DNA of 64,000 bases from the NCBI RefSeq assembly GCF_022234545.1, contig NZ_JAIEUI010000001.1:294899-358898 (forward strand). The letters run 5' to 3'. How positions within the stretch are numbered: position 1 is the first letter of the stretch; every line of letters starts with the position of its first letter. Both the position numbers and the translations under genes were made by a program. The notes beneath the pieces are model-generated. The model saw nothing but the letters and a program-made list of their open reading frames with translations, did not search any database and was not told the DNA's origin. Source of the DNA: Paenibacillus piscarius (lineage in GTDB: Bacteria > Bacillota > Bacilli > Paenibacillales > Paenibacillaceae). Shown piece by piece: positions 17,576 through 26,874 of the stretch.

Positions 17576-18118
17576 TTACTGGCGCAGTGTCTTCAGCGCG
17601 CCGCTCCAGGCCAAGACCTGATCCAGCATCGCATTAACATTAGGGGCGTGCAGGTCAGCAGGCTTGAATACAGAGCCGTTCTCGAAGTCGGTGAACAGCG
17701 AGAGCAGCGGGTGCACGCGAACGTCGGCCACGGACAGCTCACCGAGAATGCCGCGCAGATGCTCAGCAGCACGGGCGCCTCCGGCGGAGCCGTAGCTCAC
17801 GATACCGGCAGCCTTGTTGTTCCATTCTTCGCGGGCCGAATCCAGTGCATTCTTGAGGGCTCCGGTAATGCTGTGATTGTATTCCTGAACAATGAATACG
17901 AATCCGTCCAAGGTAGCCAGCTTGGCAGCCCAAGCCTGGGCTTCGGCGTAGCTGTCGCTTTCCCCGAACATCGGCAGCTTGAAGTCGGCAATATCTACGA
18001 TTTCATAATTGGCATCGCCGCGGGCGTCAGCGATTCCCTTGACCCATTCGCCTACCTGCGGGCTAACGCGGCCCTGGCGTGTACTTCCGAGAATAATTCC
18101 GATGTTAAGTGTTGACAT
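17576..18118 (-). CDS. NAD(P)H-dependent FMN reductase (flavodoxin-like fold)
   Basis: About 180 residues. The N-terminal phosphate-binding loop IILGSTRQGRVS holds FMN, and the central FIVQEYNHSITGALKNALD and VSYGSAGGARA are the conserved flavin contacts of this family, which also includes chromate and quinone reductases (ChrR/YieF). Likely a soluble dimeric enzyme that reduces quinones or azo compounds with NAD(P)H. AGGGAGGAAT precedes the ATG. It is a single gene with its own terminator. Confidence 0.85.
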   Translation of the reverse strand: MSTLNIGIILGSTRQGRVSPQVGEWVKGIADARGDANYEIVDIADFKLPMFGESDSYAEAQAWAAKLATLDGFVFIVQEYNHSITGALKNALDSAREEWNNKAAGIVSYGSAGGARAAEHLRGILGELSVADVRVHPLLSLFTDFENGSVFKPADLHAPNVNAMLDQVLAWSGALKTLRQ

Positions 18119-18235
18119 TGTAATTCCTCCCTGGTTTTGGTTTTCCGTAATTTGTATTGCTGATCTGCTTTTTATTATAGCTGATAACTTTAATAAAGCA
18201 AGTGAAATTTTGAAACCTTAATAATTTTTTTGCGA

Positions 18236-18287
18236 AAAATTAAAACGGCCCAATGACCGCCCCGAATCTGGGGCAGGCAATGGACCG
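18236..18287 (-). terminator. Terminator after the beta-glucoside operon
   Basis: On the minus strand CGGTCCATTG, a GCCCC/GGGGC inner stem and CATTGGGCCG fold into a long hairpin with small mismatches, followed by TTTTAATTTTT. It lies just after the KdgT-like gene and closes the operon. Confidence 0.7.
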
Positions 18288-18305
18288 CTATATCTCTGCT
18301 TGCAG

Positions 18306-19256
18306 CTAATGACCGGCTTCGGCCGGTTCTTCTTTTCCGGCCAGCCGCTTAACCACATAAGGCACAGCAATGGAGGTCAGAATGACAGCGCAAGCAATCT
18401 GTGCTACCGCTGTATCCGCATAAGCGGCATAGGCCGGATTGAATCCGGCAGCCATGCTGGGTACGACCATGGACAGGCCGGCGACAGAGCAGGTGGCTGC
18501 CGCAGCATACCCTGGACGCTTCAATAAGAGGCGGTCGACGGCAATCAGCGGCAGCAGACAGAGGAGGAAGAACAGCAGGGTTAACAGCAGCCCGGACAGG
18601 CTTGAGCGGAAGGCCAGGCTAAGGTTGATGTTGGAGCCGAAGCTGATGCCTAGGAACGGCAAAAGAATAACGGTTCCCGGTGCGAACATTCTCTGAAGAT
18701 TAACATCAAGATTACCAAACAGAATACCGGCTGCAAAAGGAAGCAGCGTGGCTGCCACGCTAAGGTAATCGATTCCCGCACCGCTGGCCGAGTTCAGAAT
18801 CATAACCGGGATGACAGGTACGGCGATCAGGTTCAGAACACCAAAGGCGGCCTGATCCATGTCATCTCCATATGAATGCATCAGGGCCAGATACAGGCCG
18901 GGATTACAACTGGTCATCACGGCGATGAAGGCGATGGCAGAGATCCCGCCGAAGCCCTCCGCGCCGAATATCTGCATAAATGCCCAGCCGGACAAGCAGG
19001 CGATCAGTATCCTGGCCAGCGTGTGCACCCCGGCCCGCTTCAGGGTGGCAGGGAGCTGGCGCAGGTTCAATTGCGTCCCGGATACAAACAGGATGAGGCC
19101 GATAAGCACCATCGTTCCTTTGGACGTAAACAGAGCGGTTGTCGGATCACCAATGCCGAACAGCTGCGGAAATACTGTGTTGACGCCTGCTGCGAGCAGC
19201 ATCGGAATGATAAGCAGCCCGCCGGGAATTTTGGTGACAGTTCCCAAAATGTTCAT
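18306..19256 (-). CDS. 2-keto-3-deoxygluconate permease-like transporter
   Basis: About 316 residues and about ten hydrophobic segments. MNILGTVTKIPGGLLIIPML, FVSGTQLNLRQLP and IAFIAVMTSCNPGLYLALM resemble the KdgT family of proton-coupled carriers. The start is taken as ATG 19256 because the earlier frame lies inside the upstream gene; only four bases separate it from the BglA stop and no good ribosome site is seen, so translation is probably coupled. It is the fourth gene of a beta-glucoside PTS operon, where KDG transport has no obvious role. The true substrate may differ. Confidence 0.75.
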   Translation of the reverse strand: MNILGTVTKIPGGLLIIPMLLAAGVNTVFPQLFGIGDPTTALFTSKGTMVLIGLILFVSGTQLNLRQLPATLKRAGVHTLARILIACLSGWAFMQIFGAEGFGGISAIAFIAVMTSCNPGLYLALMHSYGDDMDQAAFGVLNLIAVPVIPVMILNSASGAGIDYLSVAATLLPFAAGILFGNLDVNLQRMFAPGTVILLPFLGISFGSNINLSLAFRSSLSGLLLTLLFFLLCLLPLIAVDRLLLKRPGYAAAATCSVAGLSMVVPSMAAGFNPAYAAYADTAVAQIACAVILTSIAVPYVVKRLAGKEEPAEAGH

Positions 19257-19260
19257 GTGC

Positions 19261-20745
<1,485 letters not shown>

Positions 20746-22653
20746 TTAGGGAATTAATTTGAGCAGTGCTTCGCTTTCCCGGATGGAGCCGCTGTCTGCT
20801 GCGGTCAGCACATCGCCGAACTGCTGCATGTTGGTCACAACAATCGAGGTAACCGTAGGATAGCCGTCAGCAATAATTCCTGCGGAATTGAACTCCACAA
20901 GCAGATCACCTGCCTGGATGGATTGTCCCTGCTCAACATAAGATTTGAAATGCTTGCCTTTGAGGCTCACCGTATTTACCCCGATATGAATCAGGATTTC
21001 CACACCGTTCTGTGCTTTCAGCCCGATGGCATGTTTGGTCCGGTATAAGGCTTCAACCACTCCGTCAAAAGGGGCATACACCCGGCCCTCGGCCGGTACA
21101 ACAGCAATACCTTTGCCCATCAGCTCTTGGGAGAAGGCCTGATCATCCACCTCGGATAACGGCTTGATCTCACCAGTCATCGGGCTGACGATCAGCATTC
21201 CTGCGGTATCCGCAGTGCGGGAGACCGCAGGGGCGGCATTATGGGCGGCTGCCGGCGAAGCGGCGTTTTTCTTTGCCTTTGTGGCGTCCTTCCCGTCAAC
21301 ATCCTCCTTAATTCCTGCAAGCAGGGTGAAGACAAAGCCTAGTACGACCGCAGCGATGGAACCGATGATGACATAAACATAACGGTCAGCTGTATACGTT
21401 CCTAATGCCAGCACTCCCGGAAGGGCAATGGCATTCGCACTGGCATGAACGATACTATAGAAGCCGCCAACCAGTCCTCCCGCTGCACACCCGGCAAAGA
21501 ATGGCCGTTTGTAACGGAGATTGACCCCGTATATCGCCGGTTCGGTTATACCGAACAAGGCAGTGAACCCGCTGGACCCCGCTGCGGATCTCATCGTGTT
21601 GCTTTTGGTGAGCACGAATACACCGAAGGCCGCCCCCGCCTGGGCCAGGTTGGCTGCAATGGCTGCCGGCAGCAGCATCGTGGAGCCGACGCTGGCGATC
21701 TGCTGGATCTGAATCGGCATAATCGCGTAATGCATCCCGAACATCACCATAATCGGCTTGAAGAACCCGAGAATCGTACCCGCCAGCACCCCGGCAGTAG
21801 CGTACAGATAGTTAATGCCGTCCGTCAGCCAATTGCCGATATATGATCCAACGGGCCCCAGCACGATTAATTCCAGCGGGATCATAATGAACAAGATAAT
21901 CATTGGTGTTAGGAGTACCTGCAGAAATTTGGGAATGATTTTGTTCACGACAGGATAGAGATAACTCATAACCCACACCCCAAGGATGATTGGAATGACC
22001 GACGACGAATATTTCATCAGCAGAATCGGCAACCCGAGGAAATCGATCGTTTTCACGCCGGTTTCGGCAATCTTAGCTGCGCCGTCGAGAATGACCGGAT
22101 GCATCAGTCCGGCGGCCAGGGCAACGGCCAGATACGGATTGGTTTTGAATTTCTGGGCAGCGCTCACAGCGACGAAGAAGGGCAGGAAGTAGAAAATCAG
22201 ATCGCCGATCATATTGATGATCGACATAAACCCGGTGCCTTGCAGCCATCCAAGCGCTGCTAGTACTGTAGCCAAACATTTAATCATCCCGCAGCCGACC
22301 AAGGCCGGGAGAACAGGGGTGAAGATGCCCGCTATCGTCTCCAGAACCACGTTGGCCGGATTTTGTTTCTTTTTGGGAGCCGCCTCCCCATGTTCACCCT
22401 GGAGGTCACCCGAGGTGAGGCCGCGCAGCTCAGCATATACAGCATCCACCTTGTTCCCGACCACCACCTGAACCTGGCCGCCGGCATTCTGCGCCTTCAG
22501 CACACCCTCCAGTCTGTCCAGTGCCTTCAGGTCTGCCTTGCTGTCTTCTTTCAGCACGAATCTCAGCCGGGTTGCACAGTGGGTGAGAGAGGAAATATTA
22601 CGCTCGCCGCCTACAAGCTCCAGTACATTTTGGGCCAATTCCTTGTTGTTCAT
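20746..22653 (-). CDS. bglP: Beta-glucoside PTS permease, IIBCA fusion
   Basis: About 635 residues from ATG 22653, chosen for GGAG seven bases upstream. The IIB domain comes first, with the phospho-Cys in SSLTHCATRLRF near residue 22. The IIC membrane domain follows (about 100-440, with FGITEPAIYGVNLRYKRPF). A linker rich in Ala/Lys leads to IIA at about 490-635, with phospho-His in ILIHIGVNTVSLKG. It imports and phosphorylates aryl-beta-glucosides or cellobiose-like sugars. Expression is controlled by the RAT/terminator at 22685-22757 through BglG. Confidence 0.92.
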   Translation of the reverse strand: MNNKELAQNVLELVGGERNISSLTHCATRLRFVLKEDSKADLKALDRLEGVLKAQNAGGQVQVVVGNKVDAVYAELRGLTSGDLQGEHGEAAPKKKQNPANVVLETIAGIFTPVLPALVGCGMIKCLATVLAALGWLQGTGFMSIINMIGDLIFYFLPFFVAVSAAQKFKTNPYLAVALAAGLMHPVILDGAAKIAETGVKTIDFLGLPILLMKYSSSVIPIILGVWVMSYLYPVVNKIIPKFLQVLLTPMIILFIMIPLELIVLGPVGSYIGNWLTDGINYLYATAGVLAGTILGFFKPIMVMFGMHYAIMPIQIQQIASVGSTMLLPAAIAANLAQAGAAFGVFVLTKSNTMRSAAGSSGFTALFGITEPAIYGVNLRYKRPFFAGCAAGGLVGGFYSIVHASANAIALPGVLALGTYTADRYVYVIIGSIAAVVLGFVFTLLAGIKEDVDGKDATKAKKNAASPAAAHNAAPAVSRTADTAGMLIVSPMTGEIKPLSEVDDQAFSQELMGKGIAVVPAEGRVYAPFDGVVEALYRTKHAIGLKAQNGVEILIHIGVNTVSLKGKHFKSYVEQGQSIQAGDLLVEFNSAGIIADGYPTVTSIVVTNMQQFGDVLTAADSGSIRESEALLKLIP

Positions 22654-22684
22654 GACCATTCTCCTTACATAAAGTTGTCTGGGA

Positions 22685-22733
22685 ATAAAAAATGACCAAG
22701 CCGGGGAATCGTCATTCCCGTGTGCTTGGTCAT
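22685..22733 (-). terminator. Antitermination-controlled terminator before bglP
   Basis: On the minus strand ATGACCAAGC, an inner GGGAAT/ATTCCC stem and GCTTGGTCAT form a long hairpin followed by TTTTTTATT. It overlaps the RAT element, so the two structures exclude each other. Confidence 0.85.
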
Positions 22734-22757
22734 GCCTGATCGAATCAGTAACAGTCC
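22728..22757 (-). promoter_or_regulatory. RAT antiterminator site 2 (bglP leader)
   Basis: On the minus strand it starts GGACTGTTACTGATTCGATC and ends AGGCATGACC, matching the LicT/BglG-type ribonucleic antiterminator (GGATTGTTACT...GGCA...ACC). When BglG binds, the overlapping terminator cannot fold and bglP-bglA are transcribed. Confidence 0.85.
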
Positions 22758-22791
22758 ATATGAGAGTATTCAATTATGAAAATAGGCTTGA

Positions 22792-23622
22792 CTAGTCATC
22801 TGAGATTAGCCTTTGAATATGAAGGATAAGGTACAGCTTCTCATCATTGGTACAGCTCCAGCCGTAATTGCTCTGCAGGAACGCCGCGATCTTCTCCACA
22901 CACTCCAGTTCACGGGGGAAATTCTCTTTGACCATCTCAAACAACGCTTCATTCTCTTTCCTCAGCGATTTGCCGCTCATCTGCCGCATGATGAAGTAAC
23001 GGATATGGGTAGCGAAACGCATGAAGTGAATGGACTCTTCCTCGAAATCAATCTTCAGCGCGTATTTGATGATGGACAGCATCTCGCCGGTAACGGTGGT
23101 GATCCTGGTCGTATCGCTCATTTCTCCAGAGCCCACCTGGGCATTGACGAAATGTAGAGCAATCAGGGTCGTTTCGGCAGCCGGCAGCCGGACACCCGAC
23201 TTCGCTTCAATTATCCGGATTGCTTCTTCACCTACACGGGTCTCATCCGGGTACAGGGTGCGCACTTCCCATTCCAGCGGATTCTTGATGGAGACGCCTT
23301 CACGGGTACGGGCCAGAGCAAAGCTTATGTGGTCTGAGAGGGTGAGCAGCAGATTGGTATTGAACGTCTTATGCAGAATGTCGCTGCCCATGGTAATGAC
23401 TTCCTCCGCAAGATAGATGTGCTCAATCGGAATGCTGTTCAGCAAGTCGTACATGCGGATGTTTTTGGGAGCGACAAAAATTTTCTCCACGACCATATCA
23501 GTCTCGGTAAGCTCATAAGGGGTCTTAAGAAAACCTACTCCCTTGCCAACCACAAACACTTCCTCGTTGTTGTCATTAATGGCAATGGCTACGTTGTTGT
23601 TCACTTTCTTGATGACCTTCAT
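22792..23622 (-). CDS. bglG: BglG/LicT-type transcriptional antiterminator
   Basis: About 276 residues. The RNA-binding CAT domain covers 1-58 (MKVIKKVNNNVAIAIND, GKGVGF). PRD1 follows, with likely regulatory His in TLSDHISFALAR and LIALHFVNAQ. PRD2 holds His in RFATHIRYFIMRQ and YLILHIQRLI. Phosphorylation of PRDs by the PTS permease blocks the protein when substrate is absent, and HPr phosphorylation activates it (family knowledge). It is the first gene of the bgl operon, with one RAT site before itself and one before bglP, so it controls its own expression too. Confidence 0.92.
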   Translation of the reverse strand: MKVIKKVNNNVAIAINDNNEEVFVVGKGVGFLKTPYELTETDMVVEKIFVAPKNIRMYDLLNSIPIEHIYLAEEVITMGSDILHKTFNTNLLLTLSDHISFALARTREGVSIKNPLEWEVRTLYPDETRVGEEAIRIIEAKSGVRLPAAETTLIALHFVNAQVGSGEMSDTTRITTVTGEMLSIIKYALKIDFEEESIHFMRFATHIRYFIMRQMSGKSLRKENEALFEMVKENFPRELECVEKIAAFLQSNYGWSCTNDEKLYLILHIQRLISDD

Positions 23623-23641
23623 ACCTGCTCACCTCCCCGCC

Positions 23642-23692
23642 AAATAAAAATGACCGAAAAGGATTACAGAAAATGTAATCGTTTTCGGTCAT
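23642..23692 (-). terminator. Antitermination-controlled terminator before bglG
   Basis: On the minus strand ATGACCGAAAA, GATTACA, a short loop, TGTAATC and TTTTCGGTCAT pair, followed by TTTTATTT. It overlaps RAT site 1 and would stop transcription before bglG when no active antiterminator is present. Confidence 0.85.
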
Positions 23693-23715
23693 GCCTGGTT
23701 GCCCAGTAACAGTCC
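23687..23715 (-). promoter_or_regulatory. RAT antiterminator site 1 (bglG leader)
   Basis: On the minus strand it starts GGACTGTTACTGGGCAACC and ends AGGCATGACC, a close match to the LicT-type RAT. It lies about 20 bases after the -10 element and overlaps the bglG leader terminator. Confidence 0.85.
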
Positions 23716-23734
23716 GTGTAAGGAATATATCCTT

Positions 23735-23762
23735 ATTATAGCCGTCCACATTGAAAAGTCAA
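23735..23762 (-). promoter_or_regulatory. Promoter of the bgl operon
   Basis: Minus-strand TTGACT, 16 bases and TATAAT (23735-23740). Transcription would begin near 23728, just before RAT site 1. No good cre site was found close by. Confidence 0.65.
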
Positions 23763-23861
23763 TCATCCATTTTCTGCATCTGGCATGTCAGAGGTTATGT
23801 CATTATGCATAACATTGGAGGGGTGATTTTAGGCGGAAATACCAATAGGTTCGATGAATAA

Positions 23862-23891
23862 TTGATATATAAGGTGAAGTTAGCTTAAAAT
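23862..23891 (+). promoter_or_regulatory. Candidate promoter of the Rieske oxygenase
   Basis: TTGATA, 18 bases and TAAAAT, about 67 bases before the start codon at 23959, in the AT-rich gap from the divergent bgl operon. Confidence 0.45.
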
Positions 23892-23958
23892 ACACTCAAC
23901 AAGTCAATTATCCTGACATATAATTAACTATTCTTAAACATAAAGGGGTGGGGGAGCC

Positions 23959-25005
23959 ATGATAGAGGAAAAGAAGCAGCAGGCAGAGCTGGAACTCCCG
24001 CGTGATTGCACCTTCTCGCCGGAAGACTGGCGGATTCTGGCCCAGTACTGGTATCCGGTCGCGGCTGCGGAGGAGGTGCAGGACCAGCCGGTGGCGGTGA
24101 AGCTGCTGGATATGAAGCTGGTCTGTTACCGCAGCGGAGACAAGGTGGTGGTGGCCCGGGATCTTTGTTTTCACCGCGGCGCTCCCTTGAGCAAAGGCTG
24201 GGTCGAGGACGGGGAGATTGTCTGTCCGTACCACGGCTTCCGTTATAATTGTGAAGGGAAATGTACAGCCGTACCGGCGCATCCTGCTGCCAAAATCTCG
24301 CCCCGGCTGAAATTAACCGTCTATCCCGCTGTCGAGCGCTATGGCCTGATCTGGACCTGCCTTGGCGGCGCACCGGAGCAGATCCCTGCCTTCCCGGCTT
24401 GGGATGATCCTGACTATATCAATATTCTCATTCCGAGCTTCGATATTGCCGGCTCCTCCGGGCGGCAGATGGAGGGCTTCCTCGATGTATCTCACTTCGC
24501 ATATGTGCATACAGCCACCTTCGGGGACCGCAACAATACAGAGGTGCCCCAGTACAAGGTATGGCGGGAAGGGGAGACGGAGCTGGTGGCTGAATATTGG
24601 AGCACGGTCAGCAACTACGGCAAGGGACAGGAGAATCCGGCCCCGGAAGGCTTCCAGTGGCTGCGCGAATTCCGCGTCTTTGCCCCCTTCGCCGCTTCAC
24701 TGACCGTCTATTTCCCGGATGAGGGCCGGCTGAAGATTCTGAATTGTGCTTCACCCGTGTCGGCCCGTTATACCCGGCTGTTCTGCCCGATCTCACGCAA
24801 CTTTGACAAGAGCGCCCCTGTTGAGGACACCATCAAGTTCAACCTCCAGGTGTTCCAGGAGGATGCGGAGATGGTGGAGGCACAGACGCCGGAGGACCTG
24901 CCGCTGGATCTCCAGGCCGAAGCCCACATACCGGCGGACCGGACATCGATTGCTTACCGGCAGCTCCTGACCAGCCTGGGGCTGGGCCGGAATTATACTT
25001 CATAA
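23959..25005 (+). CDS. Rieske 2Fe-2S ring-hydroxylating oxygenase, alpha-subunit type
   Basis: About 348 residues. The Rieske motif is complete: Cys70-x-His72 (CFHRGAP) and Cys89-x2-His92 (CPYHGF). The C-terminal domain has a mononuclear iron site, FLDVSHFAYVH, with the paired His spaced H-x4-H. The size suits the single-component-like alpha subunits of VanA or pheophorbide-oxygenase type, which demethylate or hydroxylate aromatic compounds using electrons from a separate reductase. No reductase gene is adjacent. An AAAGGGGTGGGGG region precedes the ATG. Substrate unknown. Confidence 0.88.
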   Translation: MIEEKKQQAELELPRDCTFSPEDWRILAQYWYPVAAAEEVQDQPVAVKLLDMKLVCYRSGDKVVVARDLCFHRGAPLSKGWVEDGEIVCPYHGFRYNCEGKCTAVPAHPAAKISPRLKLTVYPAVERYGLIWTCLGGAPEQIPAFPAWDDPDYINILIPSFDIAGSSGRQMEGFLDVSHFAYVHTATFGDRNNTEVPQYKVWREGETELVAEYWSTVSNYGKGQENPAPEGFQWLREFRVFAPFAASLTVYFPDEGRLKILNCASPVSARYTRLFCPISRNFDKSAPVEDTIKFNLQVFQEDAEMVEAQTPEDLPLDLQAEAHIPADRTSIAYRQLLTSLGLGRNYTS

Positions 25006-25024
25006 GAGAAATTTCCATAGCTAA

Positions 25025-25072
25025 GCGTCAGCCCGGCAGACGAGAGCGGACTCTCGGCTGCCGGGCTGACGC
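25025..25072. terminator. Perfect 15-bp hairpin after the Rieske gene
   Basis: GCGTCAGCCCGGCAG and its exact complement CTGCCGGGCTGACGC (25058-25072) enclose an 18-base region with CGAGAG/CTCTCG that extends the stem. It lies 19 bases after the oxygenase stop and runs into the repeat array. There is no T-run, so termination is likely but may be Rho- or structure-dependent. Confidence 0.65.
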
Positions 25073-25079
25073 TATGCGG

Positions 25080-25322
25080 AGTAGTCGGAAAACCGACCAC
25101 AATCGGCGCTGCGTAGGCACACGGACCGAATGTAGTCGAAAAACCGACTACATTCGGCGTTGCTTAGGCACACGGACCAAATGTAGTCGGAAAACCGACT
25201 ATAATCGGCGCTGCGTAGGCACACGGACCGAATGTAGTCGAAAAACCGACCACAATCGGCGCTGCGTAGGCACGTGGACCAAATGTAGTCGGAAAACCGA
25301 CTACAATCGGCGTTGCGTAAGC
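25080..25322. repeat. Array of five 51-bp hairpin repeats
   Basis: Copies begin at 25080, 25131, 25182, 25233 and 25284, exactly 51 bases apart. Each has a left arm TGTAGTCG (or TGTAGTCGG), an A-rich loop, a right arm CGACTACA, then AATCGGCG and a spacer ending CACGGACCRAA. Copies 2 and 5 pair perfectly, and the others have one or two mismatches. The array lies between convergent genes and fills most of the 331-base gap. Because 51 is a multiple of three, one frame stays open on each strand and codes a fake 17-residue repeat (RKTD...). Confidence 0.9.
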
Positions 25323-25336
25323 ACGTTGAGGGTATC

Positions 25337-25942
25337 CTACACTGTGTAATTCTCCAGCGCGAGGCTCCATTTTCCCTCCACATGCTCAATTGTGTGCAAA
25401 CTGGTATAGTACGCAGGAAATGGGGTGGTCTGGTTATTCCAGTCCAATTCTTTGAGGATGTAATATATATTGTCGATAACTCCGCCGTGGGTAACAATCA
25501 TGACATTATCGTCCGGCCCCCGTTCCATTTGCTCTTCGCACAAGCGGGTAAACGCTTCCCCGATGCGGGAGAAGAACTCCTGCGGACTCTCGCCGCCGGG
25601 GTAACGCTCGTCCATCCGCAGACTGCTGAAGTACAGGCCCGGATACCGCTCATTCACAATCTCATTAGGCATTCCTGCAATCACGCCATTGTTCATTTCT
25701 CTCCATTCCATACTCCGCTCCAAAGGTAACTCCAGTTCCCTTGCCAGTTCCCCGGCTGTATCCAGCGCCCGCGCCAGGTCGCTGCTGACGATACGTTTGA
25801 TTTGCAATGAAGCCTGATTCTCCTTCAGATAGCGGCCCAGCTTCTGGGACTGTCTATATCCTTCCGTATTCAGTCCCCGTTGACTCCAGCCTCCGCGATA
25901 CCCTTCGTCATCCGCTCCGTGCCTTACCAAGTAAATCGCCAA
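25337..25942 (-). CDS. Histidine phosphatase family protein
   Basis: About 201 residues if started at TTG 25942, which has GGGAGG ten bases upstream and makes the protein begin MAIYLVRHG, the usual start of this family. A 27-residue extension to ATG 26023 is possible but looks non-protein. The catalytic RHG is at 7-9; the second His is in VTHGGVIDNI near 160, and a Glu in the middle (MEWREMNNGV) acts as acid. The fold is shared by phosphoglycerate mutases and broad phosphatases. The array at 25080-25322 ends 15 bases after its stop. Confidence 0.8.
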   Translation of the reverse strand: MAIYLVRHGADDEGYRGGWSQRGLNTEGYRQSQKLGRYLKENQASLQIKRIVSSDLARALDTAGELARELELPLERSMEWREMNNGVIAGMPNEIVNERYPGLYFSSLRMDERYPGGESPQEFFSRIGEAFTRLCEEQMERGPDDNVMIVTHGGVIDNIYYILKELDWNNQTTPFPAYYTSLHTIEHVEGKWSLALENYTV

Positions 25943-26121
25943 CTTCTCATCGCCTCCCGTATGTAGAGCGTTCCCATTGTTACTGATGAAAGCATGATTT
26001 GAGCATCCTGTTAAGGATATCACTCCGCTTCCAGAATGTTCAAGGACCGAAGCTGCGAATGCCCCCGGTTACAATAAATTACAAGACATTTCCGGCAAAG
26101 CGTGATATGCTGTAGTCACTT

Positions 26122-26138
26122 ACCGACAGACAGTCGGT
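26122..26138. promoter_or_regulatory. TetR-type operator
   Basis: ACCGAC, five bases and GTCGGT form a palindrome of the style used by many TetR regulators of drug exporters. It lies just after a TATGCT -10-like element (26106) and about 68 bases before the TetR start, where binding would repress the whole operon. Confidence 0.6.
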
Positions 26139-26205
26139 CGATGGGTTTGGGAGGTATTTTAAACTTAGTTTGGTCACTATCTGTTAACTATAAGGAGACA
26201 TGAAT

Positions 26206-26874
26206 ATGAGAGTGGTAAAAGAAGCCGAAGAACGCAGAAACGAGATTCTTGACGCAGCGGCTGAGCTGTTCGGGCAGAAAGGGTTCGACGGCACCAGCAC
26301 GAACGATATTTTGGGCAAGGTGGGCATAGCGCGGGGGACGCTGTATTACCACTTCAAGTCCAAGGAAGATATTATGGATGCGCTGATTGAGCGGACGAAT
26401 GCCGGGATGCTGGGAGCGGCGAAGGTGATCGCTGAGGACAAAAGCATTCCGGTCATCGACCGGATGCTGCGCGTGGTAATGGCGCTGAACATCAGCAGCG
26501 GAGGAGGCAGCGGCAGCAGCGAGATTATGGAGCATATTCACCAGCCGCAGAATGCGCTGATGCACCAGAAGGTGCAGAAGGCGGTCATTGCCGGTGTTCC
26601 GCCGCTGCTGGCGCCGATCATCAGTGAAGGGATTGAGCAGGGGCTGTTCAATACGGAGTATCCGTATGAATGCATGGAGATGGTGGTGGTGTATGCCACG
26701 ACGATTTTTGACAATGACATCATAGATATGACTGAAGAGCTGCGCATGTCCCGCATCCTGGCGTTCATCGCCAACGTGGAGCGGCTGCTCGGTGCGGAGA
26801 ACGGAAGCCTGATGAGTGTAATGCAGATGTTCGGCAGCGCGGGTGAAGAAGGGGAAGGTGCAGACAATGAGTAG
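26206..26874 (+). CDS. TetR family transcriptional regulator
   Basis: About 222 residues. ATG 26206 is favoured over 26200 because the AAGGAG lies eight bases upstream. The HTH is near 10-55 (RRNEILDAAAELFGQKGFDGTSTNDILGKVGIARGTLYYHFKSKEDI). The C-terminal ligand domain is variable. Its end overlaps the MFS gene start by eight bases, so it is the first gene of an export operon and probably represses it through the palindrome at 26122. The inducing compound is unknown. Confidence 0.88.
   Translation: MRVVKEAEERRNEILDAAAELFGQKGFDGTSTNDILGKVGIARGTLYYHFKSKEDIMDALIERTNAGMLGAAKVIAEDKSIPVIDRMLRVVMALNISSGGGSGSSEIMEHIHQPQNALMHQKVQKAVIAGVPPLLAPIISEGIEQGLFNTEYPYECMEMVVVYATTIFDNDIIDMTEELRMSRILAFIANVERLLGAENGSLMSVMQMFGSAGEEGEGADNE

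Noticed and set aside
25072..25497. Open frames over the repeat arrays with 17-residue repeated proteins (RKTD...)
   Set aside because: Both strands are open only because the repeat length is a multiple of three. No ribosome sites or known domains; the same artefact appears at 49559-49912 and 49687-50163.
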